Assembly: GCA_035415725.1 (NCBI GenBank)
Contig: DAOOGN010000027.1
Coordinates: 1-40,809 of the forward strand
DNA: 40,809 bases
Direction: 5' to 3'
From: DSWT01 sp035415725
Lineage (GTDB): Bacteria; Chloroflexota; Anaerolineae; B4-G1; SLSP01
Positions 1-7,175 of the stretch are shown piece by piece. Both the position numbers and the translations under genes were made by a program. Under the pieces are notes generated by a model. The model searched no databases. It saw only the letters and a program-made list of their open reading frames with translations, and was not told the origin of the DNA. Position 1 is the stretch's first letter; every line of letters begins with the position of its first letter.

Positions 1-243
1 CTCAACTTCGTATGTATTGATGCTCAGGCCACTTTCTCTCCGACAAACTGCTAGCCGTCGCCGAAAATGCGTGTCCGTGTTGAAAGGGGGCTGTTCTCGC
101 CAGGTTTGCATACGTTGTTTTGCGAGATCGAAATCCACATAGGATTCGACAGATCTGTAACCCGTGGGAAGGACGGATGCAAAGCGCTCGGTTAACGTAA
201 GCGCACGGTACCACGATGGATCTTGGACAATAGATTGTTTCAT
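1..243 (-). CDS. Lanthionine synthetase LanM-like, N-terminal part (cut by window edge)
   Basis: An open frame starts at ATG 243 and runs off the left edge without a stop, giving 81 visible residues. The start is preceded on the minus strand by an AAGGGG Shine-Dalgarno-like stretch about 10 bases upstream. The protein begins with PSWYRALTLTER and continues to QRMQTWREQPPFN and FRRRLA. This is the pattern at the extreme N-terminus of class II lanthipeptide synthetases (LanM), which dehydrate Ser/Thr and cyclise them with Cys in a precursor peptide. The dehydratase and zinc-binding cyclase domains would lie outside the window. The frame with a stop-free ATG ORF at 2-214 is a shadow. The assignment rests on a short stretch and is moderately confident. 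Confidence 0.6.
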   Translation of the reverse strand, partial: MKQSIVQDPSWYRALTLTERFASVLPTGYRSVESYVDFDLAKQRMQTWREQPPFNTDTHFRRRLAVCRRESGLSINTYEVE

Positions 244-374
244 AGAATCTTCAATCCCCTTTCTGCATATTGATTCCCAACCAGCGAGAAGTCAGACTTT
301 ACAGGTAAAGAAAGCCAGCAGGGTCAGAAATCCTTAGAGTTAACTTATCAAATGGCTTCTACAAAAGTGGCGAT

Positions 375-1572
375 CTAACCTAAACCATCCCAGAAAGCCG
401 AACCCGCTTTTCTGATCTGTTTGTTAGAAGATGCTACGGAGATGGAATAATCACAGACTTCACGAATCTCATCCATATTCAGTGTCGGATGGGTCTTCAA
501 GAAGACATCCCGGTCGAACCACCATTTCCGCAGATCAAAGATAGACGCATCGAGACCGTGTGTGTCGCACATTTGCTTGAACAAGCGACTCCCCGGCATA
601 GTCATCCACCAGCAAATCTGGACGAACCCGCCGTAGCGGCTAGCGACGGAGAAAGCAAAGTCGATGGTCTTTTTCATCTCCACACTCGTTTCCCACGGAA
701 AGCCAACGATATAGGAATAATACAATGCGTCTCCCATCCCAAGCGCCTTCGCCCGCCGCCCCAGTTCCTCCACTTCCTCAATCCTCAACCCCTTGCTGAT
801 CTTCCGCAGCCCAGAACTGTATCCACACTCAACACCGACCCCGATGTTCTGTACGTTTGTACTCGCCATATGCTCCAGCACCCCTGGTCTCAGCAGATCT
901 CGCACCCGACCCTCGATATGAGGACGCACCTGGGGAAAGATCTCGGTGGTGGCGGTGAGCACGTCGGCGGCGAACTGCACATCAGGAGTGAAGCAGTCAT
1001 CGGCAAAGGCGATGTGTTGAATGCGTTTCGATCCGTTGTCACACACCGATTTGACGCAGGCCTCAAGTGAACCCAAGATGTGGTCGAGCGGGAAGGGTCG
1101 CCAACTCTGATGGAATGGCACAGAAGGCGCAGTCCATCAGACAGCCACGGGACGTCTGAACGGAGAGATTGGTTGGCCTGACCTCCCACTCATCCCAGCG
1201 GATCACGGGTAGCTGCCCTAACTCCTCCAAACTCAACAACGCGCGTTTGGAGGTGGAGGCGGATTCATAAGGCGTAGCGCCGGTTGACGCCCCCTCCGAG
1301 TGAAGATAACTCCTCCCATCTGCGGATTCCAACATCAACGTGAAGCTAAAGCCCGCCGAAGCCCCGGCCAGGGTGGAAGACATGGATTGTTCAAGCAGGG
1401 CGAGCTGTTCGTCCGTACACGCAGCAACAACGGCAGGGGTACGTCCATCCGGCGCTGCTTCGGCGGTCTGAGCGGCGTCCGGGGTTTCAAGCGGCGCTGC
1501 GCCCCGTCCCATCCGCGCGCAAAAGATGGTCAGCAGCGAACACACGATCACGATCAGTCTAATTCTTTTCAT
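375..1572 (-). pseudogene. Chimeric pseudogene: beta-lactamase-like N-terminus joined to radical SAM protein, frameshifted
   Basis: Two frames must be joined. The first starts at ATG 1572 with a signal peptide (MKRIRLIVIVCSLLTIFCA). It runs into a secreted serine-hydrolase segment ending exactly at an SxxK-type motif (YESASTSK), as in class A/C beta-lactamase-like proteins. It then switches abruptly to radical SAM sequence (SVQTSRGCLMDCAFC, a CxxxCxxC cluster). Immediately after the third Cys (about position 1120) the frame breaks. The rest of the radical SAM domain (FADDCFTP, GVGVECGYSSGLRKISKG, YIVGFPWET) continues in another frame to a TAG stop at 375. The hydrolase lacks its catalytic remainder and the radical SAM part lacks its normal N-terminus. 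I infer a deletion that fused two genes, followed by a one-base indel. It lies upstream of the lanM-like gene on the same strand. Confidence 0.75.
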
Positions 1573-1772
1573 GGGAACGCATTTTAACCGGCAGCCCACC
1601 GGCGACTGGAAGAAAATCGCGGCCTACAAGGTCAGGGAGTGTATGAACTTTCTTTGCCCACGCGCACGCGGTTGTTTCGCCTGTTCAATAGCCATCGCCA
1701 TTTGACCGCGCTTCATGGCCGCCCTCAGCTTGCTCGGAGCCGCGGATACTTACGGCCTGGATCTCATTCACT

Positions 1773-1781
1773 ATTATAGCA
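1773..1781 (-). promoter_or_regulatory. Extended -10 promoter
   Basis: On the minus strand the sequence TGCTATAAT is a perfect extended -10 element (TGnTATAAT). It lies just after the end of the ABC ATPase gene and about 200 bases before the pseudogene start at 1572. I see no good -35 at the right distance, which fits extended -10 promoters. The stretch 1573-1772 holds nothing else recognisable. Confidence 0.45.
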
Positions 1782-1791
1782 CAAGCGCCTT

Positions 1792-2670
1792 TCAATCGAG
1801 AGCAATGCCTCTCATCATCCAGAGATAGGCATCTTCGAGCGTTGGCTGTGAAGAACGCGCACCGGGAAGGGGCGCGGCATCTGCAAGAACGCGGTAGCGA
1901 ACCATTTCGGCCTGGCGTACGCTGGCTACCACCACCGCGGTCGAATCTGGCTTGTAGTTTGGCGGCGCTGCCATCTCCCATACTTTGCCTTCTACGCTCT
2001 CTATCATTTCAATCGTAGCGCCGTGAAATAGCAAGCGACCTCGGCAAAGCACTGCCAACTCCAAACAAGTTTGAGCCACGTCTTCCACAATGTGAGTAGA
2101 AAGGATTACCATCCGATCTTGCCCCAGTTCAGACAGCAAATTGCGAAAACGCACCCGTTCTTCCGGGTCGAGGCCGGCCGTAGGCTCATCTACAATCAAC
2201 ACCTGCGGCTCAACCAGCAAAGCCTGGGCAATCCCAACACGCCGCTTCATTCCGCCCGAAAAAGTGCGCAGTCGCCGTCTGGCTACATCTGTCAATCTAA
2301 CCAAAGACAACACCTCGGTTATACGCGCACGACGCATGCGTCCATTATTTAGGCCCTTCAATAAGGCAATGTACTCCAGGAACTCGCTGGCGCTCAAGTC
2401 AGCATAGAGTTCCAATTCTTGCGGAAGATAGCCCAATGTAGCCTTGAATGTATCCAGGTCGCGCCCCCGGGTGAGGTCGAGGTGATCGGCGCAAATTGTT
2501 CCCTGCGTTGGCCGGATTAACCCTGCCAATATGCGCATGAAGGTCGTCTTGCCCGCTCCATTCGGCCCAAGCAAGCCAAACATGCCATTTTCGATACGGA
2601 GGGTAATGCCATCAAGGGCGACTACGCCATTTCCATAGACCTTGTGCAGGTTATCAACTTGTATAATCAT
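1792..2670 (-). CDS. ABC transporter ATP-binding protein (ABC-2 type exporter)
   Basis: This 292-residue protein has Walker A GPNGAGKT at about residues 35-42, the Q-loop YLPQE near 81-85, the ABC signature FSGGMKRR near 137-144 and Walker B VLIVDEPTAGLD near 157-167. It ends with the STHIVEDV switch histidine. It energises an ABC-2 exporter whose membrane parts are the two genes just before it. ATG 2670 overlaps the TGA of the upstream permease (ATGA), implying translational coupling. The C-terminal 80 residues resemble the extension seen in CcmA/NatA/bacteriocin-immunity ATPases. The cargo is unknown. Because the operon lies between a peptide quorum-sensing cassette and a lanM-like gene, export of or immunity to a peptide is a reasonable inference, but it is not shown by the sequence. 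Confidence 0.9.
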   Translation of the reverse strand: MIIQVDNLHKVYGNGVVALDGITLRIENGMFGLLGPNGAGKTTFMRILAGLIRPTQGTICADHLDLTRGRDLDTFKATLGYLPQELELYADLSASEFLEYIALLKGLNNGRMRRARITEVLSLVRLTDVARRRLRTFSGGMKRRVGIAQALLVEPQVLIVDEPTAGLDPEERVRFRNLLSELGQDRMVILSTHIVEDVAQTCLELAVLCRGRLLFHGATIEMIESVEGKVWEMAAPPNYKPDSTAVVVASVRQAEMVRYRVLADAAPLPGARSSQPTLEDAYLWMMRGIALD

Positions 2671-5012
2671 GGTGGAGTTCCTATAGACGCGATCGCCTGA
2701 TGGCGGGCTTGCCACAGGCTCAAATGGTCTTGCCCGGTCTGTTCACGGGCCAGCGTGAAAAAACTCTCGGCGGCGGCCGGCTGTACGTTGTCCAGCGAAT
2801 ATTTCGCGCCGAACTCGCGCAATAGCGCTTGAAAATCTTCGCCTGGCGATGCAAGATAAACCTCGTGCAAACTCAATATGTCAGCGGCCAAAGCAGCCAG
2901 GCGTGGAGGTGTCCATGTTATGTTGGAAATCCCACGGGCTGCCAGCTCCTCGTCCAACTGTTGCCGGTTGAGCATGGCTTCTAAGCCAGGCGTAAGTGGG
3001 CCGCGATTGGTTTCAAATACTCGGGTCCAAAAACTTATTTCTTGATCAACCAGTGTCGGATCCTCGCGCAAGTGCGCCGTAACGTGGATAGCAGTATACC
3101 AGGCCAATGCCTCATCTAATGTTTGCTCCGACTCCGGCATCAGCCGACCGGCCGGTATTTGGGGGTTGTTGGTTATCCCGTTCGACGGGCGCTGTACCAG
3201 CAAGGGCGGCGGCCACCGAACCTGGGCTCGCCACCACGCCAGAGATACCTCGTGCGCTCGGTGGAGGGCTGCCCGAGTGGGCTCCAATTCACCGCTACGC
3301 AGGCCGCGCAAACTAGCCATATACTCACTGGTCTCTGGATAGAACAACACGCCCTCACCCCAGGCGGCGTCCTGCCGGTAGGGCAATGCAACCACACGCC
3401 AGGTTTCCGTTGGCGGCAAGCCAAGCCAATCTCGCAATTCGGTCAACGTGCTCAAATAATCGGCGCCGAGCACGCAATCTTCAGCCGTCGCATGGGCAGG
3501 CAAAAACACCTGCTGATCTACCTGGCACGGCTGAATAGCGCCATAGGCCAGCAATGCCGATGGCAAAGTCCCCTGCCATTCGACGAGAATAGCATCATCT
3601 GGAGTAGATATTTGGGCCGAATCAGCGGCCAGCACCTTGCCCGCATCCTTGGAAAACCGCACTGCCAGGCGCCAGTCTACTTCAGCCAGATGCGGCCCAG
3701 CAACAAGGGGCCAGGGGTGCCAATCGCCATCTCGTTCGAGAAAGCCAATCCCGTCAGCCAGGTACGCGCGGAGCGGCAACGGTAGGCGGATCCAGGGACC
3801 ACGCAGCGTATCAGCTCTGGCGTAGTCTTCACGCGCCGTAAAAAGGCGTCCCCCGTAATGGATAGACACGACAATGGATTCTTCTGGCGCCACAGGAAGC
3901 GGCAGGGGAACGAGCACGCTATCGCCCTCCCGCCGCGCCGCTGCAGGCGCGCCGCCTATACTGACCTCTTTAATCTCCAGTCCTGCGTTCAAACGCAAAA
4001 ACATCTCCTGCACGGGGAGCATCCCCGCATTGCGCAGCGTCAACACAGCCTGCCCTTCCACCTGAGCGCCATGCAGATGAAGATGTACATCGTTTTGGAC
4101 AACTGACCATTGTCCAGTCGGCTGGCCCGGCGTTGCTGGTACCTGAGCTGTACTTGCCACTGCCGCAAAATGAAGTAGCACACTGCCGGCAACCACCAGG
4201 CCAGCAAAGGGCCAGACTATAGCCCGCAGCGCGGGGCGGAGCGCGTCCAGCCGGTGAGCGCGCACCAACCCCCACGGCAACCCGGAGACCAGTGTCAAAG
4301 CCAGAACACCCCAAAAAGTTAATACCCCCCTTACCAGGGGAGCGTCAGCGCCCAGGCCAGCCGAAGGAGAAAGGGTATACGTCAGTAGGGCAATGTTCCA
4401 TGGGGATAGCAAGGTCGCAGTAGGCACAATCAATCCAGCCAGCCAGATGACCCAATAGGCCAGCGCTACAACATACACAAGGATAGGTGTGCGGAAAAAC
4501 GCCGCCAGCAACAAATAAACTGCGACCGCCAAGGCCAATACGGTCAGGAGCGGCGGCAAGCCAAACGCTATGAGCATTGTCAAGGGGGGCGTTTTAGCGG
4601 TTGCGCCCGGCAAGAAGGTGGCCACCCAGTGCAGCAGCAGGTGAATACACACCGAACAAGCCAGAGGCAAGTAAAGGCCAGTAAACATCCCGGCGGCGAA
4701 TTCGAATGGCCGGAGAGATGTAGACCACAGTATATCGGCCACCGGCCCGCAACTGCGCGCAACAGCCGGAGCCACTAAAAAAGCGGTCAGCACAAAAACA
4801 ATCGTCGAGAAACCTTTGCCGACAATGGTAGCGACAAAATCGGCGCTGCTGGCTGTGGGCAGCAGCACTTGAAACACATTTACATAAAGAAGAAGAGTGA
4901 GTATAGCCTGAAACAGCCAGAAAGCTGGTTGCCGGACGAGCAAGCGGGCCTGATAGCCGGCCGTTGCCAGGACGCGAGGCAGGCTTGGCAATGGCAATGT
5001 ATGGAAATTCAT
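2667..5012 (-). CDS. ABC-2 type permease with degenerate M1-peptidase-like domain
   Basis: This 781-residue protein has roughly the first 290 residues made of multiple hydrophobic segments (for example LFQAILTLLLYVNVFQVLL and VLALAVAVYLLLAAFF). The remainder looks like an M1 (gluzincin) aminopeptidase fold. Near residue 590 the sequence AHEVSLAWW aligns with the M1 motif HEVAHQWW, but the second zinc-binding His is replaced by Leu. The later DEALAWYTA resembles the downstream E-containing helix. I therefore expect the peptidase-like domain to be catalytically dead or to bind without cutting. ABC-2 permeases fused to M1 domains occur in several phyla. ATG 5012 overlaps the preceding TGA (ATGA), and the 3' end overlaps the ATPase start in the same way, so the three transporter genes form one coupled unit. 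Confidence 0.75.
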   Translation of the reverse strand: MNFHTLPLPSLPRVLATAGYQARLLVRQPAFWLFQAILTLLLYVNVFQVLLPTASSADFVATIVGKGFSTIVFVLTAFLVAPAVARSCGPVADILWSTSLRPFEFAAGMFTGLYLPLACSVCIHLLLHWVATFLPGATAKTPPLTMLIAFGLPPLLTVLALAVAVYLLLAAFFRTPILVYVVALAYWVIWLAGLIVPTATLLSPWNIALLTYTLSPSAGLGADAPLVRGVLTFWGVLALTLVSGLPWGLVRAHRLDALRPALRAIVWPFAGLVVAGSVLLHFAAVASTAQVPATPGQPTGQWSVVQNDVHLHLHGAQVEGQAVLTLRNAGMLPVQEMFLRLNAGLEIKEVSIGGAPAAARREGDSVLVPLPLPVAPEESIVVSIHYGGRLFTAREDYARADTLRGPWIRLPLPLRAYLADGIGFLERDGDWHPWPLVAGPHLAEVDWRLAVRFSKDAGKVLAADSAQISTPDDAILVEWQGTLPSALLAYGAIQPCQVDQQVFLPAHATAEDCVLGADYLSTLTELRDWLGLPPTETWRVVALPYRQDAAWGEGVLFYPETSEYMASLRGLRSGELEPTRAALHRAHEVSLAWWRAQVRWPPPLLVQRPSNGITNNPQIPAGRLMPESEQTLDEALAWYTAIHVTAHLREDPTLVDQEISFWTRVFETNRGPLTPGLEAMLNRQQLDEELAARGISNITWTPPRLAALAADILSLHEVYLASPGEDFQALLREFGAKYSLDNVQPAAAESFFTLAREQTGQDHLSLWQARHQAIASIGTPP

Positions 5013-5680
5013 TCCCGCCTCCGTAGAAAAGGCTCAACCACGCTGGTTGCAGCCAGGGCCAAAGTTGTCCCCAACACCCCCAGCCCCATAAGCAGCGCCC
5101 GATTCAGCGGCCACTCGGGCGCATCTGGCTGAAGCGACGTCAAAAAGAGCAAGAAAACCCGCCCGGCCGGATGTAGCAGCATTTCTCCTTGAAATATCAG
5201 TTGTAAAAGCCACACACTCCCAACCAGCAGAGCGCCCACTGACGAACTGCGCGCCAGGATCGCCCCCACAGCGCCCAGGCCAATGAACGCCATCGCGGGG
5301 GCGCTCCAAACCAGGATCCATCCCAGGCCATAAAGCTGCGGGGAAGAAATGCGCCAAAGCCATGCCCAGACCGGCATCGCCATACCGCCCACGCCAACAA
5401 CCAAGCTCACCGTGAACAGGCGCTCGGCCAACAGACGCCGCAGGGAAAAGGGAAGACTGGACAACACTTCGAGGACAGGATCCGCAAAGACATGAGCCGC
5501 CAGCAAGCCAGCGATAGCCGGAAGGAGGACCTCCAAGTAGGCCAACAAAACAAATAGACTGGTGTCCGCATCGGCATGTTTCCAGGCCAGAAGCGCCGCA
5601 CAAGCGCAAGTCACCAACCCATACAAGGTTAGGCCCCAACTACCCAGAGCACGAAGGTGGTAACGCTGACGAAGGATCAT
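5009..5680 (-). CDS. Hydrophobic ABC-2 transporter membrane subunit
   Basis: This protein of about 223 residues has five to six predicted membrane segments (for example WGLTLYGLVTCACAALLAW, FVLLAYLEVLLPAIAGLLAA and GWILVWSAPAMAFIGLGAVG) and a basic C-terminus (FLRRRE). The start ATG 5680 was chosen because the only upstream alternative in frame is a non-ATG codon at 5692. Its TGA overlaps the ATG of the M1-like permease. It is probably the second membrane half of the exporter. It shows no other domain, and I do not recognise a named family. Confidence 0.7.
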   Translation of the reverse strand: MILRQRYHLRALGSWGLTLYGLVTCACAALLAWKHADADTSLFVLLAYLEVLLPAIAGLLAAHVFADPVLEVLSSLPFSLRRLLAERLFTVSLVVGVGGMAMPVWAWLWRISSPQLYGLGWILVWSAPAMAFIGLGAVGAILARSSSVGALLVGSVWLLQLIFQGEMLLHPAGRVFLLFLTSLQPDAPEWPLNRALLMGLGVLGTTLALAATSVVEPFLRRRE

Positions 5681-5705
5681 GGGTTGTAGCAATTTGTAGC
5701 ACCTA

Positions 5706-6233
5706 CTATTGAATCTGAATAGCGCCCGCTATCGGAAGGTCCTTGGCCTCAATATCCCATATCTGCTTCAACATTTGCAGATCGGCAGGAGCGGAATTCT
5801 GACTGGTTAAGCCCAGCCAAACGCGGACAACTCGCAGGTCTTTATCTAACAAAACTTTGGTGGGAGTTCCAGGCAGGTTCATCCCATTAAAAACTTTTTT
5901 ATCCAGGTCGAGCAATACAGGAAAAAGCAACTCGTGTTGACGGGCATGCTGGGCCACCGACAGCGCATCGTCCCCCACTGCGATAGCTAACACTGGTGGG
6001 TGTGTAGAGTCGCTTTGGTCGGCAATTCTTTGCCACAACACCACATCCTGATGGCAATACTTGCAATTCACGCTAAAGAAAACCAGCAAAACGCCTCGAC
6101 CTTGATAATCGGCCAAGTTCACCAACTTATTCGTTGTTACATCTTCCAGTTCAAACGGATCAACCGCTTGACCCACTCGAACCATGCGGCTAAAACGAAC
6201 TTGGTTCTCAAGCGCAGCCACTTCTTTTTTCAA
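5706..6233 (-). CDS. TlpA/redoxin-like thioredoxin-fold protein
   Basis: The translation from TTG 6233 has 175 residues. VGQAVDPFELEDVTTN followed by VLLVFFSVNCKYCHQD places a CxxC redox pair at about Cys57 and Cys60. LPGTPTKVLLD supplies the cis-Pro loop, so the fold is TlpA/ResA-like and a thiol-disulfide role is likely. ATG 6185 would give a shorter protein starting right at the domain. An AAAGGG stretch lies upstream of TTG 6233. Directly upstream and in the same frame, separated by a single TGA (6258-6260), is a hydrophobic stretch (VTVLLLIFASVKY) that looks like the membrane anchor such proteins usually carry. The gene may therefore have lost its anchor by a nonsense mutation. It ends 25 bases before the exporter genes and probably belongs to their operon. 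Confidence 0.75.
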   Translation of the reverse strand: MKKEVAALENQVRFSRMVRVGQAVDPFELEDVTTNKLVNLADYQGRGVLLVFFSVNCKYCHQDVVLWQRIADQSDSTHPPVLAIAVGDDALSVAQHARQHELLFPVLLDLDKKVFNGMNLPGTPTKVLLDKDLRVVRVWLGLTSQNSAPADLQMLKQIWDIEAKDLPIAGAIQIQ

Positions 6234-6387
6234 ATAGCCTGTTACCCTTTCCAGGTTTCAATACTTGACACTGGCGAAAATTAAGAGTAGGACTGTGACT
6301 TGTTTTCCAATAGTGTTAGGATGATTTCCGCCAACGTCAAGCCCTGAAGATCATACTAAAAAACTAGCCCCCTGTAAAGATGCGCGC

Positions 6388-6448
6388 GTACTGTTTTTTT
6401 TAGTACCCTAACACCAACTCACCCCAGTACCGGGGTACTAGAGTGAGT
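6388..6448. promoter_or_regulatory. Cluster of GTACT/AGTAC dyads, candidate response-regulator operator
   Basis: A 32-base interrupted dyad spans 6417-6448: ACTCA, four bases, AGTACC, GG, GGTACT, four bases, TGAGT. All arms share one centre at 6432.5. Two more half-sites, GTACT at 6388 and AGTAC at 6402, form a second dyad beside it. The block lies between the end of the response-regulator gene (6507) and the start of the thioredoxin/ABC operon (6233). No T-run follows on either strand, which argues against a simple terminator. Binding by the adjacent LuxR-type regulator is inference. Confidence 0.45.
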
Positions 6449-6506
6449 GCTGTTTGCTACCATTCACGTCACGCTATGCGCTGCGCATCAATACCGCTCC
6501 TGGTGT

Positions 6507-7175
6507 TCAAGCGGGCGCATCTATCAACCCGTGCTGCCAGGCCCAGGCCACGGCCTCAGCCCGCGAATGGACCGCCAACTTGGTATAGAGGCTCGTCACG
6601 TAATTCTTGATCGTCTGCTCGCCGAGGCAAAGGTCTTGGGCGATCTGCTCATTCGAACATCCCTGCGCCAGGCGTTGCAGGACAGCGCGTTCACGTGCGC
6701 TCAGTTTAGCTGCACACGGATGTGTCACCGACCCACCCAAAGCTCGTTCGGTGATTTGGGCCATAATCCTTTGACTGTACCACTGTTGTCCCTGGGCCAC
6801 CGCCCGCACGGCCGCCACGACCGCCTCCAATGGTTCCTCTTTCAGCAGGTAGCTCTGCACTCCCGCTTGCAACATGCCGTAAACGTACTGATCCTCGGCA
6901 AAGGCGCTCAAAGCCACCACGCGGGTGGGTAGATGACGCTCGGTTATCTGCATCGCCACCTCGATACCCGTCAATCCGGGCAACCGGCAATCCAGCACCG
7001 CTACGTCTGGCGTCAACTCTACAATCAAACGCAGGGCTTCTTCCCCGTGCGATGCCTCGCCTACCACGACCATATCCGCAGCTTTCCTCTCCAATGCCCC
7101 GCGAATGCCCGCCCGCACCGCGGGATGGTCATCGGCCAATATCACCCGGATTTTACTCACATGTTCGTTGTTCAT
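6507..7175 (-). CDS. comA-like: ComA-like NarL/LuxR-family response regulator
   Basis: This is a 222-residue two-domain regulator. The receiver domain has the acidic pair in VILADDHPAVR, the phosphoacceptor Asp62 in VAVLDCRLPG, the Thr/Ser-position residue in VVALSAF and the Lys in LLKEEP. The C-terminal LuxR helix-turn-helix is typical (LSARERAVLQRLAQGCSNEQIA, then TIKNYVTSLYTKL). ATG 7175 was chosen because it gives MNNEHVSKIRVILADD, a normal receiver start. It overlaps the kinase 3' end by 23 bases, as expected for a coupled kinase-regulator pair. By analogy with ComA it would be phosphorylated by the upstream kinase and activate target promoters. The nearest candidate target is the dyad cluster at 6388-6448 just downstream. 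Confidence 0.9.
   Translation of the reverse strand: MNNEHVSKIRVILADDHPAVRAGIRGALERKAADMVVVGEASHGEEALRLIVELTPDVAVLDCRLPGLTGIEVAMQITERHLPTRVVALSAFAEDQYVYGMLQAGVQSYLLKEEPLEAVVAAVRAVAQGQQWYSQRIMAQITERALGGSVTHPCAAKLSARERAVLQRLAQGCSNEQIAQDLCLGEQTIKNYVTSLYTKLAVHSRAEAVAWAWQHGLIDAPA

Noticed and set aside
6417..6448. The AGTACC dyad as an intrinsic terminator of the regulator gene
   Set aside because: There is no U-run after the stem on the minus strand, and the arms are spaced like a protein-binding site. A terminator cannot be wholly excluded.
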